A program made the translations under genes and the position numbers. From the NCBI GenBank assembly GCA_033762715.1, contig JANRLL010000015.1, forward strand, positions 1 to 14,584: a stretch of 14,584 bases of DNA, read 5' to 3'. The DNA comes from JANRLL01 sp033762715 (GTDB taxonomy: Bacteria; Pseudomonadota; Alphaproteobacteria; Rickettsiales; SXRF01). The notes under the pieces are model-generated. The model did not search any database and had not been told where the DNA came from. It worked only from the letters and a program-made list of their open reading frames with translations. The number at the start of each line of letters is the position of its first letter. Position 1 is the stretch's first letter. Positions 1-6,982 of the stretch are shown here, one piece after another.

Positions 1-1
1 T

Positions 2-367
2 ATGCAAACCGACCAAAACACCACTGAAACACCACAACATGACAACCAAAGTCCGATCATTGCCGCTTTGAATGACCGCTTCCGCCAGACATACTGGGGA
101 GGCAAGGTCATGACGACCAGCGGCGTGAACGAATTAAGCGATGATACCCGCGCCGCCGTGTTCGCCGCCGTGATGCACTACGACAACTTCACCGAAGACA
201 ACGACCCATACGGCGAGCATGACTTCGGCAAAGTAGTGGTCGAAGGTCAGGACTTCTTTTGGAAGATTGACTACTACGACCACACCCTGAGTTTCGGATC
301 AGAAAACCCTGCCGACCCAAAGCTCACCACCCGTGTGCTAACCATCATGCTCGCGAGTGAGTATTGA
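2..367 (+). CDS. DUF3768 family protein
   Basis: This is a small soluble protein of 121 residues from the first ATG, which is at the very edge of the window, so the true start could lie further upstream. The C-terminal two thirds carries what I recognise as the DUF3768 pattern: FTEDNDPYGEHDFG near residues 63-76, then FFWKIDYYD near 85-93, and a tail ending in LTIMLASEY. The first 25 residues are polar, rich in Thr, Gln and Asn, and look disordered. DUF3768 is known mainly from Alphaproteobacteria, often on plasmids and accessory regions. It has no established function, and none is proposed here. It runs tail to tail into the PIN-domain gene, with only two bases between the stops. Family assignment is confident; function is unknown. 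Confidence 0.85.
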   Translation: MQTDQNTTETPQHDNQSPIIAALNDRFRQTYWGGKVMTTSGVNELSDDTRAAVFAAVMHYDNFTEDNDPYGEHDFGKVVVEGQDFFWKIDYYDHTLSFGSENPADPKLTTRVLTIMLASEY

Positions 368-369
368 GG

Positions 370-912
370 TTAGGCTGAAGCGTACACTTCGTTTAACGAT
401 TGAGTCGTTGGCTCAGGGAATGACATACTAAGCTGCCTGAATGCTTCATCGATTTCAAAATTGTCTAAATGACAGGGTGTTAAGCCGCAAGATTTGGATA
501 TGCTCAATAAGTCTTCATCGCGTGAGCAAAAATGTGTTGCATTGTTTGCTAACGATATGGCCAGAATCTGAGCATCAAACTTCAATCCTTGGCGATTCCG
601 AATCTTTCCAAACTTCTTGAAGTCCTTATTGCTCTTAACAAGATGCGTGTATTCTAGGGTTGCTTTCGCGTCATACGAGGCAACTGTAAAACGACGGTCT
701 TTTTTGAGAGATTCGAGAATAACTTCAGGTTTTTGAACGCCCTCAAGATATTCAGTGAGCGCAACGTAAGGGATGATTATTCTGACTCGCTGTTCTTTAG
801 CTGCCAAGCATACGGATTTTGCTCTAACATGCAGAGTGTTTTCAATTGTCCCGTTAGGAAATTTATCTCCATCAAACAACGCGATCAGAAAGTTTGTATC
901 CACAGCAATCAT
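370..912 (-). CDS. PIN-domain nuclease, second gene of a two-gene cassette
   Basis: A 180-residue PIN-domain protein, probably a metal-dependent ribonuclease. The acidic residues expected of a PIN active site are visible: D5 in AVDTNFLIA, E54 in LTEYLEG, D113 in KFDAQILA, and D132 with D134 in CSRDEDL. The family is best known from VapC toxins, but this protein is longer than the usual 130-140 residues. It has an extended insert around residues 85-110 and a tail after about residue 150. The gene begins inside the stop of the upstream gene (ATGA, positions 909-912), implying translational coupling. The partner is a 245-residue protein, not a short VapB-like antitoxin, so a classical toxin-antitoxin label is not justified. 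The target (tRNA, rRNA, mRNA or phage RNA) cannot be read from the sequence. Confidence 0.8.
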   Translation of the reverse strand: MIAVDTNFLIALFDGDKFPNGTIENTLHVRAKSVCLAAKEQRVRIIIPYVALTEYLEGVQKPEVILESLKKDRRFTVASYDAKATLEYTHLVKSNKDFKKFGKIRNRQGLKFDAQILAISLANNATHFCSRDEDLLSISKSCGLTPCHLDNFEIDEAFRQLSMSFPEPTTQSLNEVYASA

Positions 913-1646
913 TGGTCAGCTCGCTTTCCCTGTATAATCTGGAGCTTATGAAAGGGATGTTTTTCTTGCCCCCAAGTGCTGCCAGCTGCATCAGAAAGTT
1001 GGCTGAAATCTGATATTTCTTCCGAATCATCAATTTTATAGGTTTTCACATTCAGGCTTGTAAGTGCCCAGCGATTATTTTCCTTTTTCCATGAGCCATC
1101 CCCCATCAAAGTCAGGTAGGTAGGTTCAAGTAGATACTCTTTTAACTGCCTAGCCAACGCTATATCTGCATTACACCGAATGCGCTGTCCATTTCGATCC
1201 GTACACATCATGGGAATGGTTGCGTCCAATCCACCAAGTTGCATAATTCTAGCTTCCACTTCTGTGTAATCAGTAAGTGTGTGCGCTTCCTCTTGTGCCT
1301 CAAGCGTCGGAATAGGAACAACTTTGTTTGCAATGCGCAAAGAGGCGCGAGTGTGCTGTTTAGCGTTTTGTCGCTGTAATGCCTCAAAATATTTTTGCTG
1401 TTCGGCAGTGCCGCCACCGTTGCTAACCAGATTGATTCGGTGATTGGTTTCAAACTGAGCCTCAGAAGAAGCCTTCATTTGCAACTGTGCGCTTCCTTTT
1501 TTTACTTTATCGAATGTAATACCCTTAATGTCGCCCATAAGCGCATTGAGTATTTTCAAATATTCCGCCATTACCTCCAGCGTCGCATCCGCTGGGGTGA
1601 GATTCGATAAATGCAAAATAATCGTGTTTGTGTGTCGTTTAGTCAT
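909..1646 (-). CDS. Conserved hypothetical partner of the PIN nuclease
   Basis: I chose the ATG at 1646 (245 residues). A TTG at 1706 would add 20 residues, but the ATG is preceded by GGGAG (1659-1663, 12 bases away) and begins at the natural first strand, TNTIILHLSNLTP. No enzymatic motif is recognisable. The N-terminal part (about 1-75) looks like an alpha/beta domain with an amphipathic helix near 21-38. Residues about 80-120 are charged and probably a linker. The C-terminal part (about 125-210) looks beta-rich, with GGLDATIPM, NADIALARQL and GDGSWKKENNRW. From memory, similar proteins occur beside PIN-domain genes in other proteobacteria, but I cannot verify this here. Being first in the operon and overlapping the nuclease gene by four bases, it is a plausible regulator, inhibitor or targeting subunit of the nuclease (inference). 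Confidence 0.7.
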   Translation of the reverse strand: MTKRHTNTIILHLSNLTPADATLEVMAEYLKILNALMGDIKGITFDKVKKGSAQLQMKASSEAQFETNHRINLVSNGGGTAEQQKYFEALQRQNAKQHTRASLRIANKVVPIPTLEAQEEAHTLTDYTEVEARIMQLGGLDATIPMMCTDRNGQRIRCNADIALARQLKEYLLEPTYLTLMGDGSWKKENNRWALTSLNVKTYKIDDSEEISDFSQLSDAAGSTWGQEKHPFHKLQIIQGKRADQ

Positions 1647-1716
1647 GCGCGTAATATACTCCCATGTGCTTTGATGGCAATCATTCAGTAAGCGATGCCT
1701 CTGCAAGAAACGTGCA

Positions 1717-1749
1717 AACCACTTAGGCGGCTTGTTTCATTAAGTGGTT
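1717..1749. repeat. Inverted repeat upstream of the PIN cassette
   Basis: A perfect 9-bp inverted repeat: AACCACTTA at 1717-1725 and TAAGTGGTT at 1741-1749, separated by 15 bases. It lies about 70 bases upstream of the chosen start of the cassette's first gene. A dyad in this position could be an operator for autoregulation. There is no adjacent T-run on either strand to suggest a terminator. Function is inferred from position only. Confidence 0.45.
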
Positions 1750-1925
1750 GTAAGGTAGCGTCAAAATCTCTATACGTCGGTTACGGTTGGTTCTGAATGT
1801 ATCTACCAGCCCCCACCATTATTAGCAATTATCGGAAACTTATAAGGCATCCGGTATTCCCCATGCCGCCCTTATTTATATAGGTTTATACTGTCTCTTA
1901 TAGTTCGTTTCCACAGGAGACAGGT

Positions 1926-2747
1926 ATGGCTGATTCCATCATAAATGCTGCCGGTCCATTTGATACTGCAGCCATGCAAATTGCGCTAGCAAAGGCGCAT
2001 GCCGCGGCGGGTAATGGCACTGAAGAAACGTTTTTACGGGAGATTGCAAAATCAAACGAGGAAACCAACGCGCATGCGTTAGACAGCACTAACAGTTCTC
2101 CCCCGCCAGCAAATAATGGTTTCGATAACGCTTTATTGGGCGTCGATCCAGATGCAGAGCCCGTTGCTGATCCCCTCACAGGTCCATTCATCGATCCATC
2201 CATAGACGTACCCGAAGACCCCCTGGCATTCCTCACAGAAATGGGTTCTGATACGCCAACGGTTGCAACCAATGGCACCCTTAATTCACAACAGCTGCAT
2301 GATCTTAGCATCTTACAAAGAGATGCAGAACTGCTGGAAGAGGCAGCTAATGAAAATACACCCATCCCTTTAGGCAATGGTGCAAGTACGGTGGATTTAA
2401 GTCAGCAGGCACAGGATATTGTGAGTGAAACGGCTGCTCCAATTGATGAAACAGCACCTATAAGCGAAGCACAGCTATCGCGCATCGCAACAATACTCCA
2501 GCCCGTTGCAAATGAACCGCTCACTCCGGCTCTTTTAGAGCAACTCCAAACCCAGCTAAACATTGCACAACAATCAACGCAACTGAGCTTGAATACTATG
2601 ATTCGTGCCATGAATTTTATCGCGGGGATGCAGACTAGCCTCCATCAGGCGATAGAACCCAGCATTCTCCCTACTAATCGGGAAGTAACCGTAATGCCAG
2701 CTACGGCCATTGACAGGGCTGCAGTAGAAGACAGCGCTATCCGATAA
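1926..2747 (+). CDS. Hypothetical acidic, low-complexity protein
   Basis: A 273-residue protein matching no family I recognise. The start is well supported: AGGAGA (1915-1920) lies five bases before the ATG. There is no signal peptide and no membrane segment. Residues about 5-60 are Ala-rich and helical in character. About 60-120 is a disordered acidic stretch rich in Asp and Pro (repeated DP steps such as DPDAEP, ADPLTG, PEDPL). The rest alternates Gln/Leu-rich helical segments (for example LLEQLQTQLNIAQQ near 207-220) with Thr/Ala/Glu-rich linkers. It stands alone, with AT-rich sequence on both sides. Composition suggests a scaffold-like, surface or secreted protein rather than an enzyme, but this is only inference. 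Confidence 0.6.
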   Translation: MADSIINAAGPFDTAAMQIALAKAHAAAGNGTEETFLREIAKSNEETNAHALDSTNSSPPPANNGFDNALLGVDPDAEPVADPLTGPFIDPSIDVPEDPLAFLTEMGSDTPTVATNGTLNSQQLHDLSILQRDAELLEEAANENTPIPLGNGASTVDLSQQAQDIVSETAAPIDETAPISEAQLSRIATILQPVANEPLTPALLEQLQTQLNIAQQSTQLSLNTMIRAMNFIAGMQTSLHQAIEPSILPTNREVTVMPATAIDRAAVEDSAIR

Positions 2748-2872
2748 TAGGCTGGGCAAATCGGATATAGTCTCAACCCCTATATTTTATTCTAAGTAAA
2801 ATTGACGCAAGGCATATAAACCTCTAGGTTGCGCCGCTATTCGTAACGCTATATAGAGAAATTGCGCCATCC

Positions 2873-4717
2873 ATGTTGTTTATCCAGGATCTAACCTACC
2901 GCATCGCCGGACGCACCCTACTGGAAAAGGCATCGCTTTCCATTCCAGCGGGCCATCGCATCGGCTTGGTCGGACCAAATGGCACCGGTAAATCTACCTT
3001 ATTCAAGCTAATTTGTGGCGAGCTGCAGGCTGATGGCGGTGAGATTTCTATGCTAAAAGGTGCCAGCATGGGTATGGTGCGTCAGGACTTGCCCGATGAC
3101 GACACCACGCTGATCGACATTGTGCTTGCTGCCGACACCGAACGCGAAAGTTTGTTTAAAGAAGCTGAAACCGCTGATGATCCAGACCGCATAGGCTATA
3201 TCTATACCCGCCTAGAAGAAATACGTGCTTACGATGCCCCTGCCCGCGCCGCTACCATCTTGGCAGGCCTTGGTTTTACCGATCAGGCACAAAATAGCCC
3301 CATCTCGTCTTTCTCCGGTGGTTGGCGCGCACGCGTGGCACTTGCAGCCGCGTTATTTCGTGAACCGAATCTTTTATTGCTCGACGAACCTACCAACCAT
3401 TTGGATTTCGAAGCGATGATCTGGCTGGAGACTTTCTTGATCCGCTATCCGCATACGCTGGTGATCATCAGCCATGATCGCGATATCTTGAATAAAACCG
3501 TAAGCCACATTGTGCATCTGGAAAACCAGACACTCAATCTTTATACAGGCAATTATGATAGTTTCGAGCGCAAACGCGCCGAACAAATGATGGGGCAGCA
3601 GGCATTGCGCGAAAAGCAGCTGGCACAAAAAGCGCATATGATGAAATTTGTCGAGCGCTTCAAAGCCAAGGCCAGCAAGGCACGGCAAGCGCAATCACGC
3701 CTCAAAATGATTGAGAAGATGGACATTGTCGATGCGGTGATGGCTGATCGTGTGACCTCATTTACCTTTCCCGAGCCTGACGCAGAAAAGTCACCGATGA
3801 TTGTGCTGGAGAATGTGGATGCTGGCTATAACAAATCAAAGCCGGTGCTTAAAAATCTGGAGCTACGTATTGACGCCGATGATCGCATTGCGCTGCTGGG
3901 AGCAAACGGCAACGGTAAATCGACCTTGATGAAACTCATCTCTGGCCGCCTGCCTCCGCTTGCTGGCCAGATTCATAAATCGGGCAAATTGCGCGTCGGC
4001 TATTTCGCACAATTCCAAACGGACGAGCTCGATGTCGACCAAACACCATTTGAAGTATTACGCCTTGCCATGAAAGGTACGGCCGAAGCCAAGATTCGCG
4101 CAGCACTCGCTAAATTTGGTTTCGATAAACACAAGGCCGACACCAAGGTGGGCGATCTGTCAGGTGGTGAAAAAGCACGCCTTCTCTTTTGTCTGATGAG
4201 TTTTGACGCGCCGCATATCATGCTGCTGGATGAGCCCACCAACCATTTGGATATTGATGCGCGTGAAGCACTAACGCAGGCGCTTAATAACTATACCGGC
4301 GCCGTCATTATCGTAAGCCATGATCCGCATTTGGTTGAGTGCGTGGCCGACCGCTTATGGATTGTGGCCGATGGCACGTGCAAACCGTATGATGACGATC
4401 TGGATGCGTATCGCCAACTCGTGGTGCAGCAACGACGCAAAGAGCGTGAAAATGTTAAAAAAGAAGCCAAGGGCCAAAAACCCAGCACAGAAAAAACTGC
4501 GCCCAAACTAACACAAGCTGAAAAAGAAGCAGCCAAACTTGAGCAAAAAATTGCTGAAATCACCTTGCGCAAAGATACCTTGGAAAATGATATAGCCAAT
4601 TGCTGCGCCAGTGGCGACACCCATCAGCTCAAAGATTTAAACATTACCTTTGCCAAAGTGCAAAAACAACTGGAAGCAGCCGAGGCGGAATTAGAAAAGG
4701 TGATTGCGCAGCTTTAG
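2873..4717 (+). CDS. ABC-F family ATPase (YheS/Uup-like)
   Basis: A 614-residue cytosolic twin-ATPase of the ABC-F family, whose characterised members bind the ribosome E-site region to relieve stalling; it is not a transporter. Domain 1 has Walker A GPNGTGKST (34-42), signature SFSGGWRAR (146-154), Walker B LLLLDEPTNHLD (167-178) and switch His H201. A charged helical linker (about 235-295), the P-site tRNA interaction motif of the family, joins it to domain 2. Domain 2 has Walker A GANGNGKST (343-351), signature LSGGEKARL (429-437), Walker B IMLLDEPTNHLD (449-460) and H483. Residues about 515-614 form a Lys/Glu-rich tail ending in a predicted coiled coil. The SGGWRAR signature is most like YheS. 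No membrane segment is present. The Shine-Dalgarno is weak. A TTGACG at 2802-2807 could be a -35, but no good -10 follows. Which ABC-F subgroup, and whether it gives antibiotic resistance, cannot be settled here. Confidence 0.93.
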   Translation: MLFIQDLTYRIAGRTLLEKASLSIPAGHRIGLVGPNGTGKSTLFKLICGELQADGGEISMLKGASMGMVRQDLPDDDTTLIDIVLAADTERESLFKEAETADDPDRIGYIYTRLEEIRAYDAPARAATILAGLGFTDQAQNSPISSFSGGWRARVALAAALFREPNLLLLDEPTNHLDFEAMIWLETFLIRYPHTLVIISHDRDILNKTVSHIVHLENQTLNLYTGNYDSFERKRAEQMMGQQALREKQLAQKAHMMKFVERFKAKASKARQAQSRLKMIEKMDIVDAVMADRVTSFTFPEPDAEKSPMIVLENVDAGYNKSKPVLKNLELRIDADDRIALLGANGNGKSTLMKLISGRLPPLAGQIHKSGKLRVGYFAQFQTDELDVDQTPFEVLRLAMKGTAEAKIRAALAKFGFDKHKADTKVGDLSGGEKARLLFCLMSFDAPHIMLLDEPTNHLDIDAREALTQALNNYTGAVIIVSHDPHLVECVADRLWIVADGTCKPYDDDLDAYRQLVVQQRRKERENVKKEAKGQKPSTEKTAPKLTQAEKEAAKLEQKIAEITLRKDTLENDIANCCASGDTHQLKDLNITFAKVQKQLEAAEAELEKVIAQL

Positions 4718-4724
4718 CAACTGA

Positions 4725-5401
4725 TCATAGCCTTGGGCTTAGGCTTGTGCAGAACGCACGGTGCCGCGGGCGATACTGCTCAGGGATAATGAGCTCTGCC
4801 AAACCCTGCTTTACTGCCTCGTCATAGGACCAGCCAAAAGTTATTTCTGCTTGCTTATTCCATTCCGTAATTCGGCCGTCTTGATCCATAGCGATTACGG
4901 CATCCAAAGCATTATCAACCATTGAGTGAACGCGTAATTGACCGCTTTCCCTAGCCTGCTCATACATCGTTTCCAGCTTGCGATTGGCCTCTTGCAATTC
5001 TTTATTCAGTGCTTCCAGTCGCGCCGGACTAGACAGCATCAAGGCTTGGGGCATGAGTTTTATCGTAGCGATGAGCGTGCCAATTGAGACAATCGCTGTC
5101 AGCGCTTTAATCACGCCATCAAGCGCATAATCAGGATACCATAGCGTCCAAATACCCATCAAATGGGTTGTACCGCACAGCAATATGAAGGCACCAAATA
5201 ATAGAAAGATTGCAGGAAATGGTAAGTTCTTTACGTTTCCTCACAAACCATAGCAACGCAATTGGTATAGAGAAATAGGCTGTTACAATTCCTGCGTCTG
5301 AGAGAATATGCAGCCATAAAATTTCAGGTTGCCATAAAAAACAGTGGCCATGCGGCATGAAATCTTCGGGGTTAAAAAAACTCGCCGAGCGCCTGAAACA
5401 T
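4725..5401 (-). pseudogene. Broken ethylene-receptor-like membrane sensor with PAS domain
   Basis: No single frame is intact, but two one-base corrections give about 224 residues. It starts at ATG 5401 with GAGGA at 5405-5409. The first break is a run of seven T (minus strand, 5374-5380); six T would read GEFFNPEDFMPHGH. The second is one extra base near 5223, after RKRKEL; removing it continues as PFPAIFLLFGAFILLCGTTH. The repaired N-terminus has three membrane helices and closely resembles the ethylene-binding domain of plant ETR1 and cyanobacterial receptors. It has SD..IV.AYFSIP in helix 1, and CGTTH in helix 2, matching ETR1 Cys65/His69, the copper ligands. Next come a helical linker (LEALNKELQEANRKLE) and a PAS domain (DAVIAMDQDGRITEWN...). 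The protein stops early, inside or just after the PAS domain, with a non-homologous tail FCTSLSPRL and no kinase domain. It abuts the ABC-F gene tail to tail, eight bases apart. Sequencing error is an alternative to decay. Confidence 0.82.
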
Positions 5402-5439
5402 AAATCCTCACTACTTTCGAGAGGTCAAAAAGACAAGCG

Positions 5440-5462
5440 TGCTGATCCTAAAACGATCAGCA
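5440..5462 (-). terminator. Candidate terminator of the symporter gene
   Basis: A perfect 8-bp inverted repeat, TGCTGATC at 5440-5447 and GATCAGCA at 5455-5462, with a 7-base loop. It lies about 27 bases past the symporter stop. On the minus strand a T-run (5427-5431) follows only after a gap of eight bases, so rho-independent activity would be weak. It also separates the symporter from the broken sensor gene, whose own ribosome-binding site is at 5405-5409. Confidence 0.45.
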
Positions 5463-5488
5463 TATTCTTACAACTCGTAATTGAATAT

Positions 5489-6862
5489 TTAGCGCTTGAT
5501 ACTGCCAATATAAGCCAGCATTTCTGCTTTAATACGTTTTCTCAAACAATAGAGCACCACGATATTGGGCAGCGACATGCCTAGAATTAGCAAATCGGAG
5601 AAATCGAGAATAATACCAAAATGCAAAATACCGCCTAAGAAGGTAGTTGTGGCAAAAATTACATAATAGAGTTTGATTTGCTTACGACCGAATAAGAAGC
5701 ACCAGGCAATTTCGCCGTAATAGCTCCAGCCAATTGTGGTCGAATAAGCAAAGACGAGCACGTTAATCGCAAGCATGATCGAAAACCACGGCGCAACTGT
5801 TTCAAAGGCCTTGCTGGCAATCAACACCCCATCTTCCACCGATGCACCCGCATACGCACCGGTAATAATCACCATGATGCCGGTTAAGAAGGCGATAATG
5901 GCGGCAAAGAAGGGTTCTAGCAACGCCACGGCTGCTTCACGCACCGGCACATTGGTCCTTGCGGCTGCGTGGGCAATCGGCGCCGAACCAAGACCTGCCT
6001 CGTTGGCAAAGCTTGCGCGCTTAAATGCCATTGCAATCATGCCGATGAATCCGCCTGTTGCGGCCGCACCGGTAAAGGCTTCGCTGATGATCAAATGCAG
6101 TGCGTTTGCCAATTGATCGCTATTGGCGACTACGACCACGATTGCACAGACTAAATATAAAATACCTTTCAGCGGCACCACCGCTTCTGCCACTTTGGCA
6201 ATGCGCTTAATGCTGCCGATCAACACCACAAATACGAACAGCGCAAATACCAGTGATACAGCCCAGTCCCATTGCTTCAGCGGCTCGAAAGCCCAGGTCA
6301 TCATTTTGACGGCTTGGTTAGATTGGAACATATTACCGCCGCCAATAGCGCCACCCAAACAAAATACCGCAAATATCAATGCCAGTACGCGACCGAGTCT
6401 TGGCAAATTCACATCGCGCATGCCACTTTCGATATATTGGAACGGTCCTCCATAGACTTTGCCATCTGCATCGATGCGGCGATAGCACATGCTAAGTGTT
6501 ACTTCGGCAAATTTAGTGGCCATGCCAAGCAAGCCGGCCACCACAATCCAAAAGATTGTGCCAGGACCACCGACAGCAACCGCAACCGACACGCCGGTAA
6601 TCGATCCTAAACCTACCGTTGCAGATAAGGCTGACAGCAATGCTTGTAGATGACTGACCTCACCGGCATCATCTTTATGATCATATTTGCCGCTTACAAT
6701 CTGCAGCGCATGTTTAAATAAACGAAAGTTTACACCACGCAAATAGATGGTGAAAAAGAAAGCCGCAACGATCAGCCATAAGACGATAAAGGGAAAGCCG
6801 CCTATATTGAAAAACAGTATAGCTGCCAACCAACCGACTAACGTTTCAAATCCCTGCTGCAT
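5489..6862 (-). CDS. Sodium:alanine/glycine symporter (AGCS family)
   Basis: An inner-membrane transporter of the amino acid:cation symporter (AGCS) family, which brings alanine or glycine into the cell with sodium. I chose ATG 6862 (457 residues), because GGGAG at 6868-6872 lies exactly five bases upstream. A TTG at 6895 would add 11 residues but lacks such a site. The protein is highly hydrophobic throughout, with about ten or eleven helices, and has the usual length for the family. Family landmarks are SATVGLGSITGV (80-91), GGPGTIFW (98-105), KFAEVTLSMCYR (117-128), YGGPFQYIESG (137-147) and, later, FKRASFANEAGLGSAPIAHA. The segment usually reading GNIAGV in relatives reads GSITGV here, so substrate preference may differ (inference). 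It is transcribed alone, divergently from the 343-residue membrane protein. Confidence 0.92.
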   Translation of the reverse strand: MQQGFETLVGWLAAILFFNIGGFPFIVLWLIVAAFFFTIYLRGVNFRLFKHALQIVSGKYDHKDDAGEVSHLQALLSALSATVGLGSITGVSVAVAVGGPGTIFWIVVAGLLGMATKFAEVTLSMCYRRIDADGKVYGGPFQYIESGMRDVNLPRLGRVLALIFAVFCLGGAIGGGNMFQSNQAVKMMTWAFEPLKQWDWAVSLVFALFVFVVLIGSIKRIAKVAEAVVPLKGILYLVCAIVVVVANSDQLANALHLIISEAFTGAAATGGFIGMIAMAFKRASFANEAGLGSAPIAHAAARTNVPVREAAVALLEPFFAAIIAFLTGIMVIITGAYAGASVEDGVLIASKAFETVAPWFSIMLAINVLVFAYSTTIGWSYYGEIAWCFLFGRKQIKLYYVIFATTTFLGGILHFGIILDFSDLLILGMSLPNIVVLYCLRKRIKAEMLAYIGSIKR

Positions 6863-6867
6863 GTATG

Positions 6868-6872
6868 CTCCC
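6868..6872 (-). promoter_or_regulatory. Ribosome-binding site deciding the symporter start
   Basis: GGGAG on the minus strand, five bases before ATG 6862. It favours this ATG over the in-frame TTG at 6895, which lies upstream of the site. Confidence 0.65.
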
Positions 6873-6982
6873 GCTAAGATATTGTTTTTGCTCAAGTGAA
6901 TGTGACATTAAACTGTAATAAAACCCCTGTATACTACAAACTAAGGCTACCAACCGCGGCGAAAAACTCGTAACATGGTTAT

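Noticed and set aside
733..951. Plus-strand 72-codon open frame
   Set aside because: Antisense shadow of the PIN gene, with no Shine-Dalgarno and no protein-like composition.
370..1646. Classical VapBC toxin-antitoxin
   Set aside because: The partner is 245 residues with no AbrB, RHH or Phd-like DNA-binding motif, and the PIN protein is longer than VapC.
1875..1904. Promoter for the 273-residue gene
   Set aside because: TATACT (1887-1892) and TATAGT (1899-1904) resemble -10 elements, but neither has a recognisable -35 at 15-19 bases.
1898..2377. Minus-strand 159-codon frame rich in Ser, Ala and Cys
   Set aside because: Antisense to the 273-residue gene, which has the proper ribosome-binding site.
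2802..2830. Promoter for the ABC-F gene
   Set aside because: TTGACG is a good -35, but the hexamer 17 bases downstream (TAGGTT) matches the -10 consensus poorly.
4728..4745. Hairpin AGCCT/AGGCT between ABC-F and the sensor remnant as a bidirectional terminator
   Set aside because: Only a 5-bp stem with no T-run on either strand.
5216..5230. Programmed +1 frameshift at CTT-A-CCA in the sensor gene
   Set aside because: CTT can slip forward, as in prfB, but there is no upstream Shine-Dalgarno stimulator or in-frame stop at the site. The gene has a second, independent frameshift, so decay is simpler.
5775..6455. Several plus-strand open frames opposite the symporter
   Set aside because: Shadows of the minus-strand AGCS gene; the Ala/Thr/Asn-rich translations are typical of antisense frames to membrane-protein genes.
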